A stretch of DNA of 10,359 nucleotides from contig JAGGWO010000105.1 in NCBI GenBank assembly GCA_021157485.1, forward strand, positions 1 through 10,359, written 5' to 3'. Numbering within the stretch: position 1 is the stretch's first letter; every line of letters starts with the position of its first letter. The stretch comes from Sulfurimonas sp. GTDB taxonomy: Bacteria; Campylobacterota; Campylobacteria; Campylobacterales; Sulfurimonadaceae. The position numbers and the translations under genes are program-made. Shown one piece after another: positions 1 through 6,820 of this stretch. The notes beneath the pieces were generated by a model that was given only the letters and a program-made list of their open reading frames with translations, ran no database searches and had not been told where the DNA came from.

Positions 1-7
1 TATTTAA

Positions 8-28
8 ATAAGACAAAAATTGTCTTAT
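8..28 (-). terminator. Putative intrinsic terminator of thiC
   Basis: A perfect 9-bp inverted repeat (arms 8-16 and 20-28, 3-base loop) lies about 30 bases beyond the thiC stop codon. Read on the minus strand the hairpin is followed by TTAAATA, a weak T-rich tail. The stem is A/T-rich, so it may be a modest terminator; position and symmetry are the support. Confidence 0.5.
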
Positions 29-57
29 ATCAATAATCTAAGTTTTTAAGAAACTTT

Positions 58-1470
<1,413 letters not shown>

Positions 1471-1479
1471 TTACTTTAT

Positions 1480-1485
1480 ATAATA
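1480..1485 (-). promoter_or_regulatory. Candidate -10 box for thiC
   Basis: TATTAT on the minus strand, about 34 bases before the start codon, with T-rich sequence further upstream as is usual for Campylobacterota sigma-70 promoters. It would give a leader of about 25-30 bases. The region is very A/T-rich and other boxes (for example TTATAT near 1492) are possible. Confidence 0.35.
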
Positions 1486-1602
1486 GTGGAAATATAATCA
1501 AATAAAGTTAAAGTATCATTAAGTCAAATTCATTGAGTTATTATTTTATAAATTAATACATCTAATTTTACACACACAAGATAAAAAAAAGAATTAAGAG
1601 TG

Positions 1603-1608
1603 TATAAT
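1603..1608 (+). promoter_or_regulatory. -10 box of the ispDF promoter
   Basis: A perfect TATAAT preceded directly by TG, with TTAAG at 1594-1598, which fits the -10-centred sigma-70 promoters of Helicobacter and Campylobacter. It lies 30 bases before the ispDF TTG start, a normal distance for a short leader. Confidence 0.6.
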
Positions 1609-1610
1609 TT

Positions 1611-1617
1611 CGTAACA
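1611..1617 (-). promoter_or_regulatory. Candidate HP1021-type regulator box
   Basis: The minus strand reads TGTTACG, which matches six of seven positions of the HP1021 box described in Helicobacter pylori (TGTT[A/T]C[A/T]). It sits just downstream of the -10 box, at the expected transcription start of the operon that encodes the HP1021-like regulator itself. A 6/7 match in A/T-rich DNA can arise by chance; the position is the main support. Confidence 0.3.
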
Positions 1618-1628
1618 CTTTGATTAGC

Positions 1629-1633
1629 GGGAG
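1629..1633 (+). promoter_or_regulatory. Ribosome binding site supporting the TTG start of ispDF
   Basis: GGGAG ends 5 bases before the TTG at 1639. With TTG as start the protein begins MSDLTLVLLAAG, the normal IspD N-terminus. The next in-frame ATG is at residue 62, inside the domain, so the rare TTG start is well supported. Confidence 0.65.
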
Positions 1634-1638
1634 TAATA

Positions 1639-2757
1639 TTGTCTGACTTAACACTTGTTTTACTTGCTGCTGGTAACTCTAGCCGATTTGAGCTAGATGT
1701 AAAAAAGCAGTGGCTTAGAATTGACCATCAGCCGCTGTGGAAATTTGTAGCACAAAAGCTTCAAAATACAAATCTTTTTAGTAAAATTATTATTACATCT
1801 TCTAGTGATGATATTGAATTTATGAAAAACTATACTGATTACACTTTCGTTGAAGGTTCAGACACAAGACAAAAATCTCTAAAAAATGCCCTTAACGAAG
1901 TAGATACGGAGTATGTTTTAGTTAGTGATATAGCTCGTTCTTGTATAAGTGAAGAGTTTTTACAAACAATTATCTCTAAAAAATCTTCTAGCGACTGCAT
2001 CGTTCCATATTTAAAAGTAACAGACACTATAGTGTATAAAAATGAAACAATAAATAGAGATGAAGTAAAACGCATCCAAACTCCTCAACTCTCACGTACA
2101 TCAGTTTTAAAAAGTGCTCTTGATACTGACAAGGATTATACTGATGAGAGTAGCGCAATTGTCGCACAAGGTGGAACAAGAGAGTTCATTTTAGGTGACG
2201 AAGCTGCTCATAAAATTACTTATATCAGTGACTTAAACAAAATACCTTGTCTTCTTAAACCATCAACAGACACTTTAAGTGGGAATGGATTTGATGTTCA
2301 TGCTTTTGATGATAAAGGTGAGATGTGGCTTGGCGGTGTAAAAATAGAATCAGACTTTGGTTTTAAAGCACACAGTGATGGTGATGTCGCTATTCATGCT
2401 TTAATTGACGCTCTTTTAGGTGCAGCAGGAATGGGTGATATCGGTATGATGTTTCCAGACAGTGACGCTGCGTTTAAGGGGATTGACTCTAAAGAACTTT
2501 TAAAAAGAGTTGTTAATAAAATCTATAACTTTGGATTTATTATTGTTAATGTAGATTTAACAATAGCTGCTGAGAAACCAAAAATAGCCAAGTATAAACT
2601 TGAAATGAGAAGAGTCTTAGCAGAGATACTCACTATTGATTCAAGTAGAGTAAATGTAAAAGCAACTACTACTGAGAAACTTGGCTTTATCGGTAGAGGT
2701 GAAGGTGTTGGCGTTATTGCTAATGCAAATTTGAAATATTTTGATTGGACCAAATAG
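1639..2757 (+). CDS. ispDF: Bifunctional IspD-IspF isoprenoid synthesis enzyme
   Basis: Carries out two non-consecutive steps of the methylerythritol phosphate pathway in the cytoplasm: IspD couples CTP to MEP, and IspF cyclises the phosphorylated product to MEcPP. The IspD half (about residues 1-205) shows the nucleotide-binding loop LLAAGNSSRF (8-17), K23-Q24, RQKSLKNAL (77-85) and D97-x2-R100, where the usual DAARP reads DIARS. The IspF half (about 213-372) shows the metal ligands D219, H221 and H253, the AHSDGD segment (244-249), and the C-terminal signature KATTTEKLGFIGRGEGVGV (341-359). The total of 372 residues is usual for the fused enzyme found in Campylobacterota and some Alphaproteobacteria. 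Translation starts at TTG. It is the first gene of the plus-strand cluster; 33 bases separate it from the next gene. Pairing of ispDF with an HP1021-type regulator is also known in H. pylori (HP1020-HP1021). Confidence 0.96.
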   Translation: MSDLTLVLLAAGNSSRFELDVKKQWLRIDHQPLWKFVAQKLQNTNLFSKIIITSSSDDIEFMKNYTDYTFVEGSDTRQKSLKNALNEVDTEYVLVSDIARSCISEEFLQTIISKKSSSDCIVPYLKVTDTIVYKNETINRDEVKRIQTPQLSRTSVLKSALDTDKDYTDESSAIVAQGGTREFILGDEAAHKITYISDLNKIPCLLKPSTDTLSGNGFDVHAFDDKGEMWLGGVKIESDFGFKAHSDGDVAIHALIDALLGAAGMGDIGMMFPDSDAAFKGIDSKELLKRVVNKIYNFGFIIVNVDLTIAAEKPKIAKYKLEMRRVLAEILTIDSSRVNVKATTTEKLGFIGRGEGVGVIANANLKYFDWTK

Positions 2758-2760
2758 AAA

Positions 2761-2766
2761 TATAAT
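2761..2766 (+). promoter_or_regulatory. Possible internal -10 box before the response regulator
   Basis: A perfect TATAAT in the 33-base gap between ispDF and the regulator, 24 bases before the ATG. TTGATT at 2741-2746 could be a weak -35 but the 14-base spacing is short. If used, the regulator, sat-like gene and pgpA could be transcribed apart from ispDF. A chance match is possible in such A/T-rich DNA. Confidence 0.3.
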
Positions 2767-2790
2767 ATAGAAATAAAATTAAGGGTAAGA

Positions 2791-3678
2791 ATGAAGATTT
2801 TAATTATAGAGAATGAGATTTATTTAGCACAAAGTATCGCTACAAAACTTGGCGAACTTGGACATATATGTGAGATGTGTACATCTACAAAAGATGCTAT
2901 AAAGAGTACTAACTACGATGTTGTTCTTCTTTCTACAAATATCAATGGGCAGGACTTTAATCCTGTAATAGAGACATTTAAAAAATCAATCGTTATTTTA
3001 ATGGTTTCATATATCAGTAATGACACTGTATCAAAACCACTAAGTGCTGGTGCAAAAGATTATATTTTAAAGCCATTTATGATTGAAGAACTTATTAGAA
3101 AAATCGATCATTATCAAGATTATGAAAAACTAAAGAAGAGAAATGAAGCGTATGAGAAGTATTTAAATCATACTTTCTCCAGTGTAAGTCAAGATCACGA
3201 TTATAATAGTGTTGAACTTCCACTGTTTGTATCTTCAAGTTTTCAAAAAAATGCAGATGCTTTTGCATTTGAGTATGCAAGCAGTAAAAACTTACCTATC
3301 CATTTTTTAACTCTAAGTGATCCAAAGGCAATGAATGAGATTGCCTCTATTCCTCAAAACTGTATCATCTATGTAATTGACTATCAACTACTTAAAAAGG
3401 GTGATAAAAAAGCATTTTGTGAGCTTATGAGTGATAAAAAAGTAATTATTGCAAGTAGTGATAAGATAGAAGATGTTGAGTACCCTGTTTTAGAGATAAA
3501 AAGTGAAAACAATGTATTTGACAGAGGGGAGATCCTACCTATTGAAGATTATGTTAAATTTATTGTTCTTAACTATCAAAGCAAATACCCAGATACAGAG
3601 TTATCAAAAAAATTAGGTATCTCACGTAAAAGCTTATGGGAAAAACGTAAGAAATATGACATCATCAAGAAAAAATAA
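2791..3678 (+). CDS. Atypical response regulator, HP1021/Cj1608 (CemR) type
   Basis: Predicted cytoplasmic DNA-binding regulator of 295 residues. Residues 1-110 have the receiver fold: IIENE at the first strand, YDVVLLSTN at the third, S73 in MVSYI, and the conserved K94-P95. The residue at the phosphorylation position is S48 instead of aspartate, and the acidic pocket reads E7-N8, so normal phosphotransfer is unlikely. Residues 268-289 form a Fis-type helix-turn-helix (TELSKKLGISRKSLWEKRKK). The middle (about 140-235) faintly resembles an NtrC-type ATPase domain without a Walker A motif. Cysteines are C27, C30, C191 and C210. Length, domain order and position after ispDF match HP1021 of H. 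pylori and Cj1608/CemR of C. jejuni, reported as unphosphorylated regulators linked to redox sensing, energy metabolism and control of DnaA at oriC. The ATG has AAGGG 5 bases upstream. Orthology rests on memory of these families, not on a search. Confidence 0.85.
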   Translation: MKILIIENEIYLAQSIATKLGELGHICEMCTSTKDAIKSTNYDVVLLSTNINGQDFNPVIETFKKSIVILMVSYISNDTVSKPLSAGAKDYILKPFMIEELIRKIDHYQDYEKLKKRNEAYEKYLNHTFSSVSQDHDYNSVELPLFVSSSFQKNADAFAFEYASSKNLPIHFLTLSDPKAMNEIASIPQNCIIYVIDYQLLKKGDKKAFCELMSDKKVIIASSDKIEDVEYPVLEIKSENNVFDRGEILPIEDYVKFIVLNYQSKYPDTELSKKLGISRKSLWEKRKKYDIIKKK

Positions 3679-4855
3679 AACCCTCTTTATAGATAAAGAG
3701 GCAGCTTCTGCTTTAGAGTTACTAAAGAATGGTTTACTTAAACCACTCACAGCGTTAATGACAAAAAAAGAGAAGCAGTCTGTTTTAAAAACTGGCCTTA
3801 TTGATGGAAAAACATTTCCTCTTCCTTTTATTTTAGCTCCAGCTGGTGAAAAAAACGAAGAAATAATCAAATCACTAGAAGTTGGTGAAGAGATTAGTAT
3901 CATTTGTGAGAATGAAGAGTTCGCAACTTTGATTGTAGATGAAACTTTTGAAACAGATCCAAGTATTAGAACAAAACATATATATGGAACTGATGATTTG
4001 ACACACCCTGATGTTAAAACTACATTTAAAAGATTGGGATCTTGGGCTGTAAGTGGTGATTATACTCTTTTAAGTGCCTCTGCAAATCAAAACAGCAAAA
4101 ATATAGATATGATAAGTCACGCTAAAAATGTTATCAAAGCCAAACATACGACAGCACTTATAATGGCAGCAAATCCACTGCATCGTGCTCATGAGCGTCT
4201 TATCAGACAAGCTTTAGATACGACTGACCTTTTAGTCATTTTCCTGCTTAAACCATACAATAGCAAAAACTTAGATTACGAAACGAGAGAAGAGACTTTA
4301 CGATTTTATATAAATAATTTCTTACCAAAAAATAAAGTCATTATTGTTCCCCTAGAAAATAGTTACGTATTTGCTGGATACAATGAACTAATTGTTAATG
4401 CAATCGTAACAAAAAACTATGGTTGTGATAGACTTACAATTAGTAGAGATCACACTGGTCTTGGCATATTTTATGACTCTAACTCAGATAAATCTATTAT
4501 GGATAAACTTATTGGTATAGATATAGAAGTTAAACTAGAGAGTGAATATGTATACTGTGATGAGTGTACAACACTTGTTAGTAAAAACACTTGTCCTCAT
4601 GGGCAACACCATCAAGTATCTTACCATGCTGATTCAATTCTTGAGCTTTTAGAGTTAGGGCTTTTACCTCCAACTATACTTATTAGAAAAGAAATATCAG
4701 CATTTTTACTCTCTAAAATGTTTCCAAATAGGGTTAAAAACTTAGAAAAGCTTTACTACGATTTACTACCAGTTGAGGGTCTTTTAAAAGAACATACTGA
4801 AAAAGATTTTTATCTAGAGTTAATGAAGCTCTACCAAACAACTTCACTTACATAG
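3656..4855 (+). CDS. Sulfate adenylyltransferase-like protein with altered active site
   Basis: A 399-residue homologue of ATP sulfurylase, which normally makes APS from ATP and sulfate. The family fold is clear: a PUA-like N-terminal half (about 1-160), then NPLHRAHE at 173-180, SRDHTGLG at 263-270, and a zinc-binding segment with C301, C304, C313 and H315. However, the catalytic motif usually read as QTRNPxHRAH here reads M170-A-A172-N-P-L-H-R-A-H, so the substrate-binding Gln and Arg are missing although both histidines (H176, H179) remain. The GRDH glycine is Ser263, and the SGTxVR segment after the zinc site reads SYHADSI. ATP sulfurylase activity is therefore doubtful. The ATG at 3656 lies inside the 3' end of the regulator gene (23-base overlap, different frame) and is preceded only by a weak AAGAA, which suggests translational coupling. 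C. jejuni Cj1609 occupies the same place. It would commonly be annotated as sat. Confidence 0.85.
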   Translation: MTSSRKNKTLFIDKEAASALELLKNGLLKPLTALMTKKEKQSVLKTGLIDGKTFPLPFILAPAGEKNEEIIKSLEVGEEISIICENEEFATLIVDETFETDPSIRTKHIYGTDDLTHPDVKTTFKRLGSWAVSGDYTLLSASANQNSKNIDMISHAKNVIKAKHTTALIMAANPLHRAHERLIRQALDTTDLLVIFLLKPYNSKNLDYETREETLRFYINNFLPKNKVIIVPLENSYVFAGYNELIVNAIVTKNYGCDRLTISRDHTGLGIFYDSNSDKSIMDKLIGIDIEVKLESEYVYCDECTTLVSKNTCPHGQHHQVSYHADSILELLELGLLPPTILIRKEISAFLLSKMFPNRVKNLEKLYYDLLPVEGLLKEHTEKDFYLELMKLYQTTSLT

Positions 4856-4862
4856 GAAAATA

Positions 4863-5369
4863 ATGAATAGATTTTTTATAACTGTAGGATACAGTGGTCT
4901 TTTTCCAAAAGCACCAGGAACTGCTGGAACTTTGGTTTCACTTCCACTTGGTATGCTAATCCTCATCTACTTTGATGCGTACACACTATTTCTAGCTACT
5001 GCACTTATTAGTATTATTGCTATAAAAGAGATAAATAGGTATGAAGAAAAAACAGGCACTCATGATGATAAAAGTATTGTTATCGATGAATTAGCAGGTA
5101 TGTGGTTCGCCCTAAGTGTAGCCCCTGCTATAACTGTTGGAATGAGTGAGGTCGCTACTCTTAGTAACGGTTTTTTAATCCAATCAATCCTATCTTTTGC
5201 GCTCTTTAGATACTTCGACATAGCTAAACCATCTATAATTGGAAGAATAGATAGAGAAACAAAAGGTGGAATCGGTGTAATGGGTGATGATATCGTTGCA
5301 GGATTTGCAGCAGGAATAACAAGTTCATTAATCTGGCAGGGTTGGCTACAAATCCAAGCTATTGTGTGA
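4863..5369 (+). CDS. pgpA: Phosphatidylglycerophosphatase A
   Basis: Membrane phosphatase that converts phosphatidylglycerol phosphate to phosphatidylglycerol in the inner membrane. The 168-residue length is typical. Family motifs are all visible: GYSGLFPKAPGTAGT at 9-23, the acidic segment DDKSIVIDELAG at 68-79, FRYFDIAKP at 115-123, and GGIGVMGDDIVAG at 135-147 with the metal-binding D142-D143. Hydrophobic segments lie at about 25-53, 81-93, 102-115 and 144-160. The gene starts 7 bases after the sat-like stop; its AGGAA ribosome site (4854-4858) overlaps that stop codon, so the two are probably translated together. It is the last gene of the plus-strand cluster and faces a converging gene 75 bases away. 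Confidence 0.95.
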   Translation: MNRFFITVGYSGLFPKAPGTAGTLVSLPLGMLILIYFDAYTLFLATALISIIAIKEINRYEEKTGTHDDKSIVIDELAGMWFALSVAPAITVGMSEVATLSNGFLIQSILSFALFRYFDIAKPSIIGRIDRETKGGIGVMGDDIVAGFAAGITSSLIWQGWLQIQAIV

Positions 5370-5413
5370 TTAAGTCATCACCTTCAGTCTAGCTTATAAT
5401 ACTTAACAACTAG

Positions 5414-5436
5414 ATTCCCGTGTCAAGCACGAGAAT
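5414..5436. repeat. ATTCCC-type palindromic element
   Basis: A near-perfect inverted repeat, arms 5414-5422 (ATTCCCGTG) and 5428-5436 (CACGAGAAT), one mismatch, 5-base loop. It lies between convergent pgpA and the 170-residue gene and is more G+C-rich than its surroundings. Short palindromes of this ATTCCC...GGGAAT style, often followed by GACA as here, are dispersed repeats in many proteobacteria (dRS3 of Neisseria is one). No T-tract follows on either strand, so a simple terminator role is weakly supported, although the hairpin could protect both 3' ends. Confidence 0.45.
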
Positions 5437-5444
5437 GACAGCAA

Positions 5445-5957
5445 TTATACAAATAGTGGGTCACTAACTGGCTCTATTTCTTCAAAATCACTAATGATAG
5501 TCTCAAACATTTTCATAGTCTTTTTAGCTTTTGCGATATGAGAATCAAAAATCTCTTTTGATGCAGGGAAAGCTTCACTTAGTTCTGTGTAGATTAAAAT
5601 ACGTCCATTAATATGCTTATCAACTTCTTTAAACGCATCTTCTAAATATTGTTTCTTAGTTGTATGTCTAAATAGAGCTTTAACCATCTTTAGACGCTCT
5701 TTAATAGGAATAGACTCATCAATAGCCTCTGCAACTCTTTTTATATCTAGACGTGAGAGATAAACACCGCTAACTGCTGGAGCTAAAAGCTTAGATGTTA
5801 AAGCATCAACAAACTGTGGAACCGGTTCATCATCTTCTTTGTCACCCGCATCTGGATTTTGCTCTTTAGTCATTCCATCATCTGACTCTAGTGAACATTT
5901 ATCTTTTACAAACTTATCAAACTCTGCTCTTAAATCACTTAAATCATGTTGTTCCAT
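5445..5957 (-). CDS. Hypothetical acidic helical protein (170 aa)
   Basis: Not recognised. The product is a soluble protein of 170 residues without a signal peptide or membrane segment. Residues 1-48 are very acidic and probably disordered (DKEDDEPVP at 39-47). Residues 49-158 look like a bundle of amphipathic helices (FVDALTSKLL, LSRLDIKRVAEAID, KERLKMVKALFRHTTKKQYL, AKAKKTMKMFETIISDF). There is a single cysteine, C21, so it is not an iron-sulfur protein. The start chosen is the ATG at 5957, which has AAGGAT 6 bases upstream; a GTG at 5984 would add nine residues but has no ribosome site. It is the last gene of the minus-strand block after torD, the polyferredoxin and the AroE-like gene, 104 bases downstream of the last. 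Membership of the same operon is likely but not proven because a structured element fills the gap. A role beside the TorD-linked proteins is inferred only from position. Confidence 0.75.
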   Translation of the reverse strand: MEQHDLSDLRAEFDKFVKDKCSLESDDGMTKEQNPDAGDKEDDEPVPQFVDALTSKLLAPAVSGVYLSRLDIKRVAEAIDESIPIKERLKMVKALFRHTTKKQYLEDAFKEVDKHINGRILIYTELSEAFPASKEIFDSHIAKAKKTMKMFETIISDFEEIEPVSDPLFV

Positions 5958-5963
5958 ACTATT

Positions 5964-5969
5964 ATCCTT
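5964..5969 (-). promoter_or_regulatory. Ribosome binding site of the 170-residue protein
   Basis: AAGGAT on the minus strand, 6 bases before the ATG at 5957. It decides this start over the in-frame GTG at 5984. Confidence 0.6.
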
Positions 5970-5986
5970 AATTTTATTTATCACGA

Positions 5987-6059
5987 TAGCGGAAGTAATT
6001 CCGCTACCTACGTTAACACTTGGTTTTCTTCGTCAGAAAGCCCATCGTACTAGTACGAT
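5987..6059. repeat. Structured intergenic element with three successive palindromes
   Basis: This 73-base block fills most of the gap between the AroE-like gene and the 170-residue gene. It holds three separate inverted repeats: a perfect 8-bp stem with a GTAA loop (5987-5994/5999-6006, TAGCGGAA...TTCCGCTA), an 8-bp stem with one G-T pair and a 5-base loop (6022-6029/6035-6042), and a perfect 16-base palindrome ATCGTACTAGTACGAT (6044-6059). Its base composition is richer in G+C than the flanks. None of the hairpins is followed by a clear T-tract. It may be a dispersed repeat or MITE-like remnant, a processing or stabilising element in the operon mRNA, or a small RNA. Confidence 0.5.
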
Positions 6060-6061
6060 TA

Positions 6062-6820
6062 TTATTTTGTAATTACCATATATGCTCTTGCACATAGTTT
6101 ATCTATTATATCATCGGAGCTGATATACTCTGCGTTTAACTCATTTGCACGCTGTTTTAAAATTGAAAACTCTTTGTCATTTTTCATATCAAAGTTAAAT
6201 TTTGGCAGTTTTTCTATCATACCTAAACTTGTCATATTTGAAAAATCTAAAACTGCGTCAAATGATGATAAATCTAAACTCATATCTTTTGCAATTCTAT
6301 TTATATCTGCATCACTTAAATCTACCTCTTGGGTAAACTCCATCAGCTCTTCAAGATTTTCATTAAAGTAACTAACATTAAAACCACACGATAAAAATGA
6401 GAAAGCTTTTGCATGGTGAGAAGTCCCAATTATCGCTACTTTTGATACAAATATATCTTTAAGATGCTCAGTTAAGACTCTAGTGCTAAAAATATCACCA
6501 CGAAGAGATTCTCCCTCTTTAAAGATGATATCACACATTCCACTGCGTTTAACCATGCTAGATGCTTCATCCAAAATATCTACTACATCCGTTACATACT
6601 CATTTGAAATGACTACACCATCTAGCTTAGATTTTTTCATGTTTGAGATTGTAAAGTATAAATCATCTTCTCGAATATTCATCGGAAACATCATAGCATC
6701 AGTTTCTTTTTCTTTGAATATTTTATTTACTACTGCACAAAACCTGCTTACTCCAGCATATTCACCTATGTAACCAAAGGCCTTTGAAGAGTTTTTTAGT
6801 TCATCTTTATCGTTCATCAT
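6062..6820 (-). CDS. AroE-like protein, degenerate shikimate dehydrogenase fold
   Basis: A cytoplasmic protein of 252 residues whose layout follows AroE from end to end: FGYIGEYAGVSRFCAVVNKIF (residues 15-35) at the place of the GxPxxHSxSPxxHN loop, LDGVVISNEYV (66-76) at GxNVTxPxK, ESLRGDIFST (104-113) at GxLxGxNTD, and SKVAIIGTSHHAKAF (126-140) at the GAGGAxxA nucleotide-binding loop. The catalytic residues are not kept: there is no lysine after the VTxP-like strand, the NTD aspartate is lost, and the glycine-rich loop is GTSHHA. Shikimate dehydrogenase activity is therefore unlikely; binding of another ligand or partner is possible. The start is the ATG at 6820, whose ATGA overlaps the stop of the polyferredoxin gene; GGGGAG lies 11 bases upstream. 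An ATG ten codons earlier (6850) would overlap the upstream gene by 34 bases. The family assignment is from motif alignment by eye. Confidence 0.6.
   Translation of the reverse strand: MMNDKDELKNSSKAFGYIGEYAGVSRFCAVVNKIFKEKETDAMMFPMNIREDDLYFTISNMKKSKLDGVVISNEYVTDVVDILDEASSMVKRSGMCDIIFKEGESLRGDIFSTRVLTEHLKDIFVSKVAIIGTSHHAKAFSFLSCGFNVSYFNENLEELMEFTQEVDLSDADINRIAKDMSLDLSSFDAVLDFSNMTSLGMIEKLPKFNFDMKNDKEFSILKQRANELNAEYISSDDIIDKLCARAYMVITK

Noticed and set aside
3656..3678. Frameshift or fusion between the regulator and the sat-like gene
   Set aside because: Both proteins are complete: the regulator ends just after its helix-turn-helix, and the sat-like protein has its own ATG and N-terminal domain. 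A 23-base overlap explains it.
3634..3903. Reading frame of 89 codons antisense to the start of the sat-like gene
   Set aside because: Opposite to well-supported coding sequence, with no recognisable motif or ribosome site; treated as a shadow frame.
5414..5436. Exact dRS3 element
   Set aside because: dRS3 is ATTCCC-N8-GGGAAT; here the spacer is longer and the right arm reads GAGAAT, so only a general resemblance is claimed.
5958..5984. GTG start at 5984 adding nine residues to the 170-residue protein
   Set aside because: No ribosome site precedes the GTG, while the ATG at 5957 has AAGGAT at good spacing, and that site would lie inside the longer reading frame.
5839..6072. Plus-strand reading frame across the 170-residue gene start and the structured element
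   Set aside because: It is antisense to coding sequence in its first half and runs through the palindromes in the second; low-complexity Ser/Leu composition indicates a shadow frame.
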